This document shows, one piece after another, positions 34,121 to 43,703 of a DNA stretch of 64,000 nt. This DNA comes from Schaedlerella sp004556565 (lineage in GTDB: Bacteria; Bacillota; Clostridia; Lachnospirales; Lachnospiraceae): assembly GCA_945830165.1 (NCBI GenBank), contig CALZXR010000001.1, positions 13,470-77,469 of the forward strand. Reading direction: 5' to 3'. The notes below the pieces were generated by a model. The model saw nothing but the letters and a program-made list of their open reading frames with translations, was not told the DNA's origin and did not search any database. Each line of letters starts with the position of its first letter. Positions within the stretch are counted from its first letter, which is position 1. The translations under genes were made by a program, and so were the position numbers.

Positions 34121-35803
34121 TTATGCCAGAATCGGTTTCAGAGCTGCGGCAAGTTTATCTTTCTGTGCCTGAGCCTCCGCCAGATCTTTGCCGAGTGTAG
34201 TGAAATAAGTCTTGATCTTCGGCTCAGTTCCGGACGGACGTACAATAACGGCTGCGCCTCCATCCAGGCTGTAGATCAGAACATTCGCCGCCGGAAGCCC
34301 TGTTTCTTCCGGTTTCATATAATCAGTTGCTTTCACCACAGTATAACCGCCTATTTCTTCCGGAGGATTCTTACGCAATTCTTCCATGATTCCTGTCATC
34401 TTGTCCATTCCTGACAGACCCGGGAATTCATAGCTGTCAACCTTATTAAGATAACGGCCATATTCTGCATAAATCTCTTCCAGACGCTGCTTGATCGATG
34501 AGCCGATACTGCGGTAATATGCTGCCATTTCACAGATCAGCATAGAACCGATGATCGCATCTTTATCACGTACATACGGGCCTGCCAGATATCCATAGCT
34601 TTCCTCAAAACCAAAGATAAAGCGATCCACCTCACCTGCCGCTTCCAGGGTTGCAATCTGGTCGCCGATCCATTTAAATCCTGTCAGGACGCTCCTGAGT
34701 TCAACCCCATAGTGTGCAGCAACTGCATCAGCAAGAGGTGTTGATACGATAGATTTCACTGCAACCGGATTATCAGGCATTGTTCCATTCTCAATGCGTC
34801 CTGCACATATGTAATCCAGAAGAAGTACTCCTACTTCATTGCCGGATACCAGCTCATAAGTGCCATCCGGGCATTTAATTGCAATACCGACACGGTCTGC
34901 ATCCGGGTCGGTGGCCAGCATCAGGTCAGCACCTGACTTTTCAGCCAACTCAAGTCCCAGGCGGAGTGCCTCGAAAATCTCCGGATTCGGATACGGGCAG
35001 GTCGGGAAATTGCCGTCCGGATCCTTCTGTTCCGGAACGATTGTAATGTCATCGATGCCAATGTCATTCAAAACACGCATAACCGGCACAAGCCCGCTTC
35101 CGTTAAGTGGGGAATAAACCAGCTTCAGACCTGCTGTCTTGCACAGACCCGGACGGACACTTCGTGCCTCGATTGCCGCATAGAGAGCCTCTTTACAGTC
35201 GTCTCCCACATACTCGATCAATCCTGCTGCCATGCCCTCCTCAAAGCCCATCTTCTTGGCGCCTTCCAGAATATCTGTCTTCTGAATCTCAGCATATACA
35301 ATATTCGCTGCTTCATCTGTCATCTGGCATCCATCCGGTCCATATGCCTTATAACCGTTATATTTCGCCGGATTATGAGAAGCCGTGATCATGATACCTG
35401 CATTTGCTTCATAATAACGTGTCGCAAAGCTCAATGCCGGAACCGGCATCAATGCATCATAAATGCGAACCTTAATTCCGTTGGCAGCCAGAACACATGC
35501 CGCTTCCTTTGCAAAAACATCACTCTTAATACGGCTGTCGTAGCTGATTGCCACCAACTGATTTCCACCTTGTGTCTTTACCCAGTTTGCCAGCCCCTGT
35601 GTAGCCTGGCGGACAACATAAATATTCATACGGTTAGAACCGACACCCAGGACACCTCTCAAACCTGCAGTACCAAACTTCAGAGAAACAGCGAAACGTT
35701 CCTTGATTTCTTCATCATTGCCGGCTATTGACTCCAGCTCTGCTGTCAGGGCAGCATCTTCAAGCTCTGTTTTGGCCCAGCGTTTGTAATCATCCAAATA
35801 CAT
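34121..35803 (-). CDS. pgcA: Phosphoglucomutase/phosphomannomutase (alpha-D-phosphohexomutase)
   Basis: A 560-residue four-domain phosphohexomutase converting glucose-1-P and glucose-6-P, supplying sugar nucleotides and glycogen. The phosphoserine loop is GIMITASHNPAKYNGYK, the Mg-binding loop is LATDPDADRVGIA, the sugar-binding loop is FGFEESYGYL, and the phosphate-binding loop is VRPSGTEPKIKTYF. Length and sequence match the PgcA-like clostridial group. The start at 35803 (MYLDDYKRW) is preferred because AAAGGATGG is just upstream; the ATG four codons earlier lies within that site. Confidence 0.94.
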   Translation of the reverse strand: MYLDDYKRWAKTELEDAALTAELESIAGNDEEIKERFAVSLKFGTAGLRGVLGVGSNRMNIYVVRQATQGLANWVKTQGGNQLVAISYDSRIKSDVFAKEAACVLAANGIKVRIYDALMPVPALSFATRYYEANAGIMITASHNPAKYNGYKAYGPDGCQMTDEAANIVYAEIQKTDILEGAKKMGFEEGMAAGLIEYVGDDCKEALYAAIEARSVRPGLCKTAGLKLVYSPLNGSGLVPVMRVLNDIGIDDITIVPEQKDPDGNFPTCPYPNPEIFEALRLGLELAEKSGADLMLATDPDADRVGIAIKCPDGTYELVSGNEVGVLLLDYICAGRIENGTMPDNPVAVKSIVSTPLADAVAAHYGVELRSVLTGFKWIGDQIATLEAAGEVDRFIFGFEESYGYLAGPYVRDKDAIIGSMLICEMAAYYRSIGSSIKQRLEEIYAEYGRYLNKVDSYEFPGLSGMDKMTGIMEELRKNPPEEIGGYTVVKATDYMKPEETGLPAANVLIYSLDGGAAVIVRPSGTEPKIKTYFTTLGKDLAEAQAQKDKLAAALKPILA

Positions 35804-36053
35804 TGTATTCACCATCCTTTACTATTATTGAGTAACTGTCCGGCCATGAGCCGGGATTCCGCAGCATGATAAAACTGTATAAGCCTGAGCAATATGCACG
35901 AAACCAACCGTTACATCACTAAAATATTTAGATAATCTTATATCTTCAATTTTAAATAATTTTAAGCCCAGTGTCAATCAAATATAGGATTTATGGGTAC
36001 TTAATTAAAATTTATGTTATGCCTGACACTGTAACTAACTTATCACAAATAAA

Positions 36054-36087
36054 ATAAGCGTACCACTATTTCTAATGATACGCTTAT
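36054..36087 (-). terminator. Terminator after ppdK
   Basis: A perfect 9-bp stem, ATAAGCGTA (36054-36062) with TACGCTTAT (36079-36087), has a 16-nt loop. The minus-strand tail is TTTATTTGTG. It lies about 90 nt downstream of the ppdK stop. Confidence 0.7.
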
Positions 36088-36100
36088 AATTATTCAGTTC

Positions 36101-36148
36101 AAGACTTGCTCCGTGAGTCCTGAAGAAACTTCAGACCCGCAAAGTCTT
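36101..36148 (-). other. Nested hairpin in the ppdK 3' untranslated region
   Basis: Outer arms 36101-36109 and 36139-36148 (AAGACTT with GC extension and one bulge) enclose an inner hairpin with arms 36117-36125 and 36129-36136. It sits between the ppdK stop and its terminator. It has no obvious coding or terminator role. Confidence 0.4.
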
Positions 36149-36173
36149 CGATGTAAATCCGAAATTTTTTCGC

Positions 36174-38801
36174 TTATTTATTTGCGATAGCTGCCTGTGC
36201 TGCTGCCAGTCTTGCGATCGGTACACGGAACGGTGAGCAGGATACATAATCCAGTCCGATCTTATGGCAGAACTCAACGGAAGACGGATCTCCGCCGTGC
36301 TCGCCGCAGATACCTACATGCAGATTCGGGTTAACCGGCTTACCGAGTTTGATTGCCAGTTCCATAAGCTTGCCTACGCCTGTCTGGTCAAGTTTTGCAA
36401 ACGGATCGTTCTCAAAAATCTTAGCATCATAGTAACCACCAAGGAATTTGCCTGCATCATCACGAGAGAATCCGAAGGTCATCTGTGTCAGGTCGTTTGT
36501 ACCAAAACAGAAGAAGTCAGCTTCTTTTGCAATCTCATCTGCTGTAAGGGCTGCTCTCGGGATCTCAATCATCGTACCTACTTCATACTTCAGTTCGACG
36601 CCAGCTTCTTTGATTTCTGCATCTGCTGTATCAACAACAACTTTCTTTACGAACTTAAGCTCTTTATAATCTCCTACAAGCGGGATCATAATTTCCGGTT
36701 TTACTGTCCAGTCAGGATGTGCCTTCTGAACATTGATTGCTGCACGGATAACAGCCTTTGTCTGCATCCTTGCGATTTCCGGATAAGTAACTGCCAGACG
36801 GCATCCGCGATGTCCCATCATCGGGTTAAATTCATGCAGGCTGTCGATAATTGTCTTAATTTCTTCTACTGATTTGCCCTGAGCTTCCGCAAGTTTCTTA
36901 ATGTCCTCATCCTCTGTAGGAACGAACTCATGAAGCGGCGGGTCAAGGAAACGGATAGTAACCGGATTTCCTTCAAGTGCCTCGTACAATGCTTCAAAGT
37001 CTCCCTGCTGATATGGAAGGATTTTTTCCAGCGCAACTTCTCTTTCTTCTACTGTATCTGCACAGATCATCTCGCGGAACGCGGCGATTCTGTTTTCGTC
37101 AAAGAACATATGCTCTGTACGGCAAAGACCGATACCTTCTGCTCCGAGCTCGCGTGCTTTCTTAGCATCAGCCGGTGTGTCTGCATTTGTGCGGACCTTC
37201 AGTGTCCTGAACTTGTCAACCCAAGCCATGATTCTTCCGAACTCACCTGCGATCTTCGCATCAACGGTCGGGATAATTCCGTCATAGATATTACCTGTTG
37301 TTCCGTCGATGGAAATCGGGTCACCTTCATGATATTCTTTTCCTGCAAGAGTAAATCTCTTGTTCTCTTCATCCATAGCGATATCGCCGCATCCGGATAC
37401 ACAGCAGGTACCCATACCACGTGCAACTACTGCAGCATGTGATGTCATACCGCCGCGGACTGTCAGGATACCCTGAGCAGATTTCATACCTGTAATATCT
37501 TCCGGTGATGTCTCCAGACGTACCAGAACAACTTTCTCCCCTCTTTCAGCCCATGCAACCGCATCCTCTGCGGAAAATACGATCTTACCGCATGCAGCAC
37601 CCGGAGAAGCTCCAAGACCTTTTCCTGCCGGAACAGCCGCCTTCAAAGCATCTGCGTCAAACTGTGGATGAAGCAGTGTATCAAGGTTACGCGGTTCAAT
37701 CATCGCAACTGCCTCTTCTTCTGTCCTCATGCCTTCATCTACAAGATCACATGCGATCTTCAGAGCTGCCTGAGCAGTTCTCTTACCATTACGGGTCTGA
37801 AGCATGTAAAGCTTTCTATCCTGAATTGTAAACTCCATATCCTGCATATCTCTGTAGTGATTTTCCAGAGTCTCACATACCTGTGTGAATTGTTCAAATA
37901 CTTCCGGCATAACGTCCTTCAATGCGGAAATCGGCTGCGGTGTACGTACACCGGCAACTACGTCCTCGCCCTGTGCATTGATAAGGAACTCGCCCATAAG
38001 CTTCTTCTCGCCTGTTGCAGGATCACGTGTAAATGCAACACCGGTACCGGACTGATCTGACCAGTTACCAAATGCCATCTCCTGTACGTTAACTGCTGTT
38101 CCCCATGAGTACGGGATATCGTTATCGCGGCGGTAAACATTCGCACGCGGGTTGTCCCATGAACGGAATACCGCTTTTACAGCTCCCATAAGCTGTTCCT
38201 TCGGATCATCCGGGAAATCAGCACCGATTTTGCTCTTATATTCTGCTTTAAACTGATTTGCAAGTTCTTTTAAATCTTCTGCCGTAAGATCAACGTCCTG
38301 TGTGACACCTCTAGCCTCTTTCATCTGGTCAATCAGTACTTCAAAATACTTCTTGCCGACTTCCATAACTACATCTGAATACATCTGGATAAATCTTCTG
38401 TAGCAGTCACGCGCCCATCTTTCATTTCCTGTCTTTTTCGCAACGACCTCTACCACTTCTTCGTTCAATCCAAGATTCAGAATGGTATCCATCATACCCG
38501 GCATAGAAGCTCTTGCACCGGAGCGGACAGAAACAAGCAGCGGATTCTCAAGATCACCAAACTTCTTGCCTGTAACTTTTTCCATTTTGTCAATAGCTTC
38601 CATAATCTGGCCCATGATCTCATCATTAATCATTCTGCCATCTTCATAATACTGGGTGCAGGCTTCCGTTGTGATTGTAAATCCCTGTGGTACCGGAAGA
38701 CCCAGATTTGTCATCTCGGCAAGATTGGCACCTTTTCCCCCCAGCAGGTTTCTCATGGTTGCGTTGCCTTCCGTAAACATATAAACCCATTTTGTTGCCA
38801 T
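36174..38801 (-). CDS. ppdK: Pyruvate, phosphate dikinase
   Basis: An 875-residue PEP-utilising enzyme interconverting pyruvate, ATP and phosphate with PEP, AMP and pyrophosphate. N-terminal ATP-grasp nucleotide domain (GGKGANLAEMTNLGLPVPQGF at its start, about 20-340), the central phosphohistidine swivelling domain with GGMTSHAAVVARGMGTC (His near 455), and the C-terminal TIM-barrel PEP domain ending with NLHVGICGEHGGDP, whose Cys is the acid/base. In anaerobic Clostridia it often runs toward pyruvate in glycolysis. The start at 38801 (MATKWVYMF) has TAGGAGG 8 nt upstream. It is a single-gene unit with its own promoter. Confidence 0.97.
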   Translation of the reverse strand: MATKWVYMFTEGNATMRNLLGGKGANLAEMTNLGLPVPQGFTITTEACTQYYEDGRMINDEIMGQIMEAIDKMEKVTGKKFGDLENPLLVSVRSGARASMPGMMDTILNLGLNEEVVEVVAKKTGNERWARDCYRRFIQMYSDVVMEVGKKYFEVLIDQMKEARGVTQDVDLTAEDLKELANQFKAEYKSKIGADFPDDPKEQLMGAVKAVFRSWDNPRANVYRRDNDIPYSWGTAVNVQEMAFGNWSDQSGTGVAFTRDPATGEKKLMGEFLINAQGEDVVAGVRTPQPISALKDVMPEVFEQFTQVCETLENHYRDMQDMEFTIQDRKLYMLQTRNGKRTAQAALKIACDLVDEGMRTEEEAVAMIEPRNLDTLLHPQFDADALKAAVPAGKGLGASPGAACGKIVFSAEDAVAWAERGEKVVLVRLETSPEDITGMKSAQGILTVRGGMTSHAAVVARGMGTCCVSGCGDIAMDEENKRFTLAGKEYHEGDPISIDGTTGNIYDGIIPTVDAKIAGEFGRIMAWVDKFRTLKVRTNADTPADAKKARELGAEGIGLCRTEHMFFDENRIAAFREMICADTVEEREVALEKILPYQQGDFEALYEALEGNPVTIRFLDPPLHEFVPTEDEDIKKLAEAQGKSVEEIKTIIDSLHEFNPMMGHRGCRLAVTYPEIARMQTKAVIRAAINVQKAHPDWTVKPEIMIPLVGDYKELKFVKKVVVDTADAEIKEAGVELKYEVGTMIEIPRAALTADEIAKEADFFCFGTNDLTQMTFGFSRDDAGKFLGGYYDAKIFENDPFAKLDQTGVGKLMELAIKLGKPVNPNLHVGICGEHGGDPSSVEFCHKIGLDYVSCSPFRVPIARLAAAQAAIANK

Positions 38802-38857
38802 GTTCCAATGACCTCCTAAAAAAAATTTGCAAATAAATATACTAATCCGCATATAAT

Positions 38858-38886
38858 ATTCTAATGGTTTTAGTACAGAACGTCAA
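38858..38886 (-). promoter_or_regulatory. ppdK promoter
   Basis: On the minus strand TTGACG (38881-38886) and TAGAAT (38858-38863) are 17 nt apart, placing the start about 50 nt upstream of the ATG. Confidence 0.7.
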
Positions 38887-38941
38887 GGCTTTATGAGTAA
38901 ATATTACCAATAAGTTGCTAAATATTACGTTATTTTTTTAA

Positions 38942-40432
38942 CTATTGAACAAATTTTTCACATTTTCGGAAGTCATAAAGATAAAATGCTCTGTATCCTT
39001 TCACTGCCTCATAGAGATCCGCTTTGCTGACAACTTCCCACGGTGCATGCATATTAAGGACAGCGATCCCGCAGTCGATCACCTGCATTCCGTATTCAGC
39101 CATAATATAAGCGATGGTTCCGCCGCCGCCTTTGTCCACAGCCCCCAGTTCTGCAGTCTGGAAAACCACACTGCTGTCATCCATCAGCCTCCTCAATTGT
39201 GCAATGAACTCCGGATTCGCATCATTACCTCCGGTTTTTCCGCCGCTTCCGCTGTATTTGTTAAAAACAATTCCTCCGCCCAGGTAAGCCGCATTCTTTT
39301 TTTCAAAATACTTGTCAAACATGGGGTCGTAAGCTGCGCTTACATCAGCCGACAGCATCCGGGAATTTAACAGACTGCGGCGGATCAGAATATCCAGAGG
39401 CTCATGCCTGCCGTACTCTCTTTTTCTGTTCTGCCCGGACAGCGGACGTTCAGGATACCCGAAGGATATGCGGTCCGGTTCTCTGGTTTCATAACCTTTC
39501 TTCCAGTTAAAAACAACTTCCGCCGCCGCATTTTCAAAAAACCGGGAATGCATTCCTGTAGCCCCGCGGCTCCCCGTTTCCTCCTTATCCACCAACAGGC
39601 AGACTGCTGTTCTGAAAGGTTTCTCTTTTATTCCGAGTAACGCTTCAAGCGCCGCAAATGCACAGCTTCTGTCATCGTGCCCATATCCGATGATCATGCT
39701 TCTGTCAAGGCCGCAGTCTTTTGCCTTCCCCGCCGGAACCACTTCCAGCTCTGCCGAAAGAAAATCTTCCTCATTAATCTGATACTGCTCAAGCAGCAGT
39801 CTGAGGATGGCATCTTTCACATTTCCCCCGGGTAACGGCCGATTGCCCACAAGCAGATCCATTTTCTCGGCATCAACAAAATCTTTCACTTTCTTATCAT
39901 TAATTTCTTTCCCCAGATGAGGCAGCAAGTCTGAAATCACAAATACCGGCCCGTCCTCTTCTTCCTGTATCCGGATTTGTGTTTCATCTTTTTTTACAAC
40001 AATGCCGCGCAAGGCAAGCGGAAGGGCAAGCCACTGATATTTTTTAATTCCGCCGTAATAATGAGTATCCATATAAACCATGTCATCCTGTTCGTAAAGC
40101 GGCATTTGCTTGATATCAAGCCGCGGCGAGTCTATATGTGCCCCGATGATATTCATGCCGTTTTCCGGAGGTTCTTCTCCGATATAAAACAATGCGACTG
40201 ATTTCGACATATGCTCCGCATACACCTTATCTCCCGGCTTCAGACCCTTTCCCGACCGGATTATCTGCTTCAGCGGACGGTAGCCGGCTTTTTCTGCCAT
40301 GCTTACTACCTGTTTGGCACACTCTCTTTCTGTTTTTCCCTCATCAAGAAAACGGCGGTAAAAAAAACATAACTCTTCTGCCGCCGCCAATTCCTCTTTA
40401 TTTAATTCTTTCCATGCATTTCTTCGTTCCAT
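38942..40432 (-). CDS. M18-family aminopeptidase (first of a tandem pair)
   Basis: A 496-residue zinc aminopeptidase of MEROPS family M18 (yeast aspartyl aminopeptidase/ApeA type). Dinuclear metal ligands are in GAHIDSPRLDIK (His, near residue 97), KEETGSRGATG (Glu-Glu), SADVSAAYDP (Asp) and VLNMHAPWE (His) at the C-terminus. It is 40 residues longer than its neighbour because of an insertion (about 315-350) before the ILIRRSLLNSRMLSADVSA segment. GGAGAAGGG precedes the ATG. The two genes are tandem and co-directional but 160 bp apart. The start codon lies in one arm of an 11-bp long-range inverted repeat. Confidence 0.92.
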   Translation of the reverse strand: MERRNAWKELNKEELAAAEELCFFYRRFLDEGKTERECAKQVVSMAEKAGYRPLKQIIRSGKGLKPGDKVYAEHMSKSVALFYIGEEPPENGMNIIGAHIDSPRLDIKQMPLYEQDDMVYMDTHYYGGIKKYQWLALPLALRGIVVKKDETQIRIQEEEDGPVFVISDLLPHLGKEINDKKVKDFVDAEKMDLLVGNRPLPGGNVKDAILRLLLEQYQINEEDFLSAELEVVPAGKAKDCGLDRSMIIGYGHDDRSCAFAALEALLGIKEKPFRTAVCLLVDKEETGSRGATGMHSRFFENAAAEVVFNWKKGYETREPDRISFGYPERPLSGQNRKREYGRHEPLDILIRRSLLNSRMLSADVSAAYDPMFDKYFEKKNAAYLGGGIVFNKYSGSGGKTGGNDANPEFIAQLRRLMDDSSVVFQTAELGAVDKGGGGTIAYIMAEYGMQVIDCGIAVLNMHAPWEVVSKADLYEAVKGYRAFYLYDFRKCEKFVQ

Positions 40433-40560
40433 ACTGTTTCCCTTCTCCTGTATTTATGACAAATTCAAACAGGTATTCCATTTCCGGCCTGCTGACACCT
40501 GACATGCCACAGACCCGATGGACAAATTTTTCTATGTTAAATGTTTCGTAAACAGTATGG
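40429..40560 (-). promoter_or_regulatory. Long-range inverted repeat covering the M18 start codon
   Basis: CCATACTGTTT (40429-40439) includes the complement of the start codon of the upstream-described M18 gene. Its exact 11-bp complement AAACAGTATGG lies at 40550-40560, 110 bp away in the leader. In the mRNA the two would pair and hide the ATG and the bases before it. No riboswitch family is recognised. Confidence 0.4.
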
Positions 40561-40592
40561 ACAGATTCTATTGAAATCATGTACGAATAGTT

Positions 40593-41963
40593 TTATTTCA
40601 TATCTTTAAGAAATGCCGCATATCCACGGTACGCCTCATAAACATCTGCTTTGCTTGAAATCTCCCAGGGTGCGTGCATACAGAGAATTGCAACTCCTCC
40701 GTCTATCACTTCCATCCCGTACATTGCCAGGATATAGGCGATAGTCCCGCCGCCGCCGGCATCAACTTTCCCCAGCTCCGCCATCTGGAACTGCACATTG
40801 TTATCGTCAAACACTTTTCTGATTTTTGCAATATATTCCGCATTCGCATCATTTGAGCCGCTTTTTCCTTTTGACCCTGTATGTTTGCAGAAAACAGGCC
40901 CTTTTCCGAAATAGCAGGAAGAATTTCTGTTATACACTTCTCCGTACATTGGATCATAGGCGGCACTTACATCGGAAGAAATCATCGTAGAATGTGCAAG
41001 TGCACGTCGCAGCTTCAGTTCTGAATAACCTCCTAATTTTTCATACAGCTCTGCCACTGCATTCTCGAAAAATCTGGAGCGCATTCCGGTTGCTCCGACA
41101 CTTCCGATTTCCTCTTTATCTACCAGAATGCAGCATGCAGTCCTGGTCAGTTCTCCCGCATCCAGCATTGCTGCAAGGGATGTATATGCACAGATTCTGT
41201 CATCCTGTCCGTAAGCCATGATCATGCTCCTGTCAAGTCCGCAGTCACGGGCTTTTCCTGCCGGGACTACTTCCAGCTCCGCAGACATCAGATCTTCTTT
41301 TTCAATATGGTAGGTCTCTTTTAAAATCTCAAGAATCTTTGCAGCAGCCTGATCCTTTTCCTCGCCCTCCAGAGGACGATTGCCGATCAAGATATCAAGA
41401 TTCTCTCCTTCCACAACTTTTGCGGCATTTTTCTCCATCTGCCCGGAGGAAAGATGGATAAGAAGGTCTGTCACCGCAAATACCGGGTCCTCCTCTTTAT
41501 CACCTATTGAAATAATCTCCTTCGTCCCGTCTTTGCGCACGACTACGCCATGGATTCCAAGCGGCACTGTAACCCACTGATATTTTTTGATTCCCCCATA
41601 ATAATGAGTATCAAAATATGCAAACCCACTGTCTTCATAAAGCGGATTCTGTTTCAAATCAAGACGTGGGGAATCAATATGCGCTCCAAGTATATTCATA
41701 CCGTTTTCAAGCGGCTCGGTGCCAATCTGGAACATGACGATAGATTTTCCCATCCAGACTTCATACACTTTATCTCCCGGATGTAATGTGTCAACCGTAT
41801 CCATATTTTTATATCCGGCTGCCTCTGCCTGTCTTACGATCTCAGTGATACATTCACGTTCTGTTTTTCCCGCATCCAGAAATGCTTTGTAATTCTCATT
41901 CAGTGTTTCAAGCTTTTCTAAATCTTCAGCTTTATATGTAAGCCACAAGTTCTTGTTTTCCAT
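40593..41963 (-). CDS. M18-family aminopeptidase (second of a tandem pair)
   Basis: A 456-residue M18 aminopeptidase, clearly homologous to the gene behind it over its whole length. Shared signatures are GAHIDSPRLDLK, THYYGGIKKYQW, VPAGKARDCGLDRSMI, DKEEIGSVGATGMRSRFFEN, SSDVSAAYDPMYG, GGGGTIAYI and ILCMHAPWE. The whole metal site is intact. The family usually trims acidic N-terminal residues from peptides in the cytosol. GGAGGAAA lies 6 nt before the ATG. It is transcribed first of the pair and follows glyS by 256 bp. This copy lacks the insertion seen in its neighbour and is closer to the usual clostridial length. Confidence 0.93.
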   Translation of the reverse strand: MENKNLWLTYKAEDLEKLETLNENYKAFLDAGKTERECITEIVRQAEAAGYKNMDTVDTLHPGDKVYEVWMGKSIVMFQIGTEPLENGMNILGAHIDSPRLDLKQNPLYEDSGFAYFDTHYYGGIKKYQWVTVPLGIHGVVVRKDGTKEIISIGDKEEDPVFAVTDLLIHLSSGQMEKNAAKVVEGENLDILIGNRPLEGEEKDQAAAKILEILKETYHIEKEDLMSAELEVVPAGKARDCGLDRSMIMAYGQDDRICAYTSLAAMLDAGELTRTACCILVDKEEIGSVGATGMRSRFFENAVAELYEKLGGYSELKLRRALAHSTMISSDVSAAYDPMYGEVYNRNSSCYFGKGPVFCKHTGSKGKSGSNDANAEYIAKIRKVFDDNNVQFQMAELGKVDAGGGGTIAYILAMYGMEVIDGGVAILCMHAPWEISSKADVYEAYRGYAAFLKDMK

Positions 41964-42053
41964 AGAGTTTCCTCCTTTTTCAGTTTTTCTATATCCGGGA
42001 ATGCTCCGGCATTTTCCCCTGCATCACATTACCGATTATCTTTCCATATATAT

Positions 42054-42099
42054 TTCGGGGATGAAACCAGAATTTTTATCTTCTCCGCCCATCCCCGAA
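42054..42099 (-). other. Hairpin between glyS and the M18 gene
   Basis: Perfect 10-bp arms TTCGGGGATG (42054-42063) and CATCCCCGAA (42090-42099) with a 26-nt loop. The minus-strand 3' flank is AU-rich (ATATATATGG) but not a U-tract. It may be the glyS terminator or part of the M18 leader; a second weaker hairpin (GGGCACA/TGTACCC) lies nearer glyS at about 42147-42163. Confidence 0.45.
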
Positions 42100-42219
42100 T
42101 TCTGTCCGGATGCCGAAGTGACACCGGAATATGTTTTTAAATTATCGAAGGGTACACTATGTGCCCGCTTCGCTCATTCTATTATCTTCTCAAGAACGCC
42201 AATGTTGTACGTCCGCAAA

Positions 42220-43611
42220 TTAAAATCTCATCTTATCTTCAAAATATGCTTTCAGATCTTCAATCTTGATTCTTTCCTGCTGCATCGTATCTCTGTCCCG
42301 GACAGTTACAGCTCCGTCCGTCTCTGACTCGAAATCATATGTGACACAGAACGGTGTTCCGATTTCGTCCTGACGGCGGTAACGTTTACCGATATTTCCC
42401 CTGTCATCAAATTCGCAGTTGTAATACTTTGAAAGCTCTGCGTAAATCTTTTCCGCACCCGCGTTCAGCTTCTTAGAAAGCGGCAGGACACCGATTTTAA
42501 CCGGTGCAAGTGCCGGATGGAAATGAAGCACCGTGCGGACATCTCCGCCCTCCAGCTCTTCCTCATCATATGCACTGCAAAGGAATGCAAGCACCATACG
42601 GTCTGCCCCCAGAGAAGGTTCAATTACATACGGGATATATTTTTCTTTCTTTTCATCGTCAAAATATGTCAGATCCTGCTTAGAAACTTCCATATGACGG
42701 GAAAGATCGTAATTCGTCCTGTCAGCGATTCCCCACAGCTCGCCCCATCCGAACGGGAAGAGGAATTCCACATCTGTTGTAGCTTTGCTGTAGAAGGAAA
42801 GCTCTTCCGGCTCATGGTCACGGTATCTGACCTCATCTTCCTTAAGTCCGAGAGAACTCAGCCAGTCAAGGCAGAACTGCTTCCAATATGCAAACCACTC
42901 CAGGTCGGTATCCGGCTCACAGAAAAATTCCAGCTCCATCTGCTCAAACTCTCTTGTCCTGAAAGTGAAGTTGCCCGGCGTGATTTCGTTTCGGAAAGAT
43001 TTACCGATCTGGGCAATACCAAACGGAATTTTCTTTCTGGATGTACGCTGTACATTCTTAAAGTTTACAAAAATTCCCTGCGCTGTCTCCGGTCTCAGAT
43101 AAACCGTGTTCTTAGCATCCTCCGTAACCCCCTGGAACGTCTTGAACATCAGATTGAACTGACGGATCTCAGTGAAATTATGCTTTCCGCATGTAGGACA
43201 CGGAATCTGTTTTTCCTTAATAAATGCTTCCATATCTTCCTGTGACCATGCATCAACAGAGCCTTCCAGCTCAATACCGTTCTCTGCACAATAATCTTCG
43301 ATCAGTTTATCTGCACGGAAACGCTCATGGCATTCCTTACAATCCATAAGCGGGTCTGAAAAGCCGCCGAGATGCCCGGATGCAACCCATGTCTGCGGAT
43401 TCATCAGGATTGCACAGTCAACTCCCACATTGTACGGGGATTCCTGTACAAACTTCTGCCACCAGGCTTTCTTTACGTTGTTTTTCAGCTCCACACCAAG
43501 ATTACCGTAGTCCCATGTATTTGCAAGTCCGCCGTAAATCTCTGACCCCGGATAAACAAATCCCCTGGATTTTGCAAGAGCTACGATTTTTTCCATTGTT
43601 TTCTCTGCCAT
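42220..43611 (-). CDS. glyS: Glycyl-tRNA synthetase, single-chain dimeric type
   Basis: A 463-residue class II synthetase of the alpha2 type, not the bacterial alpha2beta2 GlyQ/GlyS pair. Signatures are the N-terminal FVYPGSEIYGGLANTWDYGN, motif 2 region GKSFRNEITPGNFTFRTREFEQME, LWGIADRTNYDLSRH, motif 3 VIEPSLGADRMVLAFL, and a C-terminal anticodon domain. It has zinc-binding-like CKECHERF and CPTCGKHNF segments. The start at 43611 (MAEKTMEKI) has GAGAGGA upstream; an ATG seven codons earlier lacks a site. No T-box leader fits in the 92-bp gap after recO. Confidence 0.95.
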   Translation of the reverse strand: MAEKTMEKIVALAKSRGFVYPGSEIYGGLANTWDYGNLGVELKNNVKKAWWQKFVQESPYNVGVDCAILMNPQTWVASGHLGGFSDPLMDCKECHERFRADKLIEDYCAENGIELEGSVDAWSQEDMEAFIKEKQIPCPTCGKHNFTEIRQFNLMFKTFQGVTEDAKNTVYLRPETAQGIFVNFKNVQRTSRKKIPFGIAQIGKSFRNEITPGNFTFRTREFEQMELEFFCEPDTDLEWFAYWKQFCLDWLSSLGLKEDEVRYRDHEPEELSFYSKATTDVEFLFPFGWGELWGIADRTNYDLSRHMEVSKQDLTYFDDEKKEKYIPYVIEPSLGADRMVLAFLCSAYDEEELEGGDVRTVLHFHPALAPVKIGVLPLSKKLNAGAEKIYAELSKYYNCEFDDRGNIGKRYRRQDEIGTPFCVTYDFESETDGAVTVRDRDTMQQERIKIEDLKAYFEDKMRF

Positions 43612-43703
43612 AGTATGATTCCTCTCATTCATTAATAATTATTATCATCTTATGATTCATGTCAATTGTTCCTATTATAACGTTTCCGCTCTGATTTGTA
43701 AAG

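Larger units (their letters stand above)
35804..36173. other. Intergenic region between ppdK and pgcA
   Basis: Some 370 bp without a gene. From the ppdK side it holds a nested hairpin (36101-36148) and the ppdK terminator (36054-36087). Its remaining AT-rich part (35816-36050) should hold the pgcA promoter, but I see no convincing -35/-10 pair there. Confidence 0.6.

Noticed and set aside
40398..40580. A 60-codon minus-strand frame that could be a leader peptide before the M18 gene
   Set aside because: It has no ribosome binding site, overlaps the M18 start in another frame and has no regulatory codon run.
42100..43703. T-box riboswitches ahead of glyS, hisS or aspS
   Set aside because: The upstream gaps are about 90-100 bp or absent, too short for the specifier stem and antiterminator, and no T-box sequence is seen.
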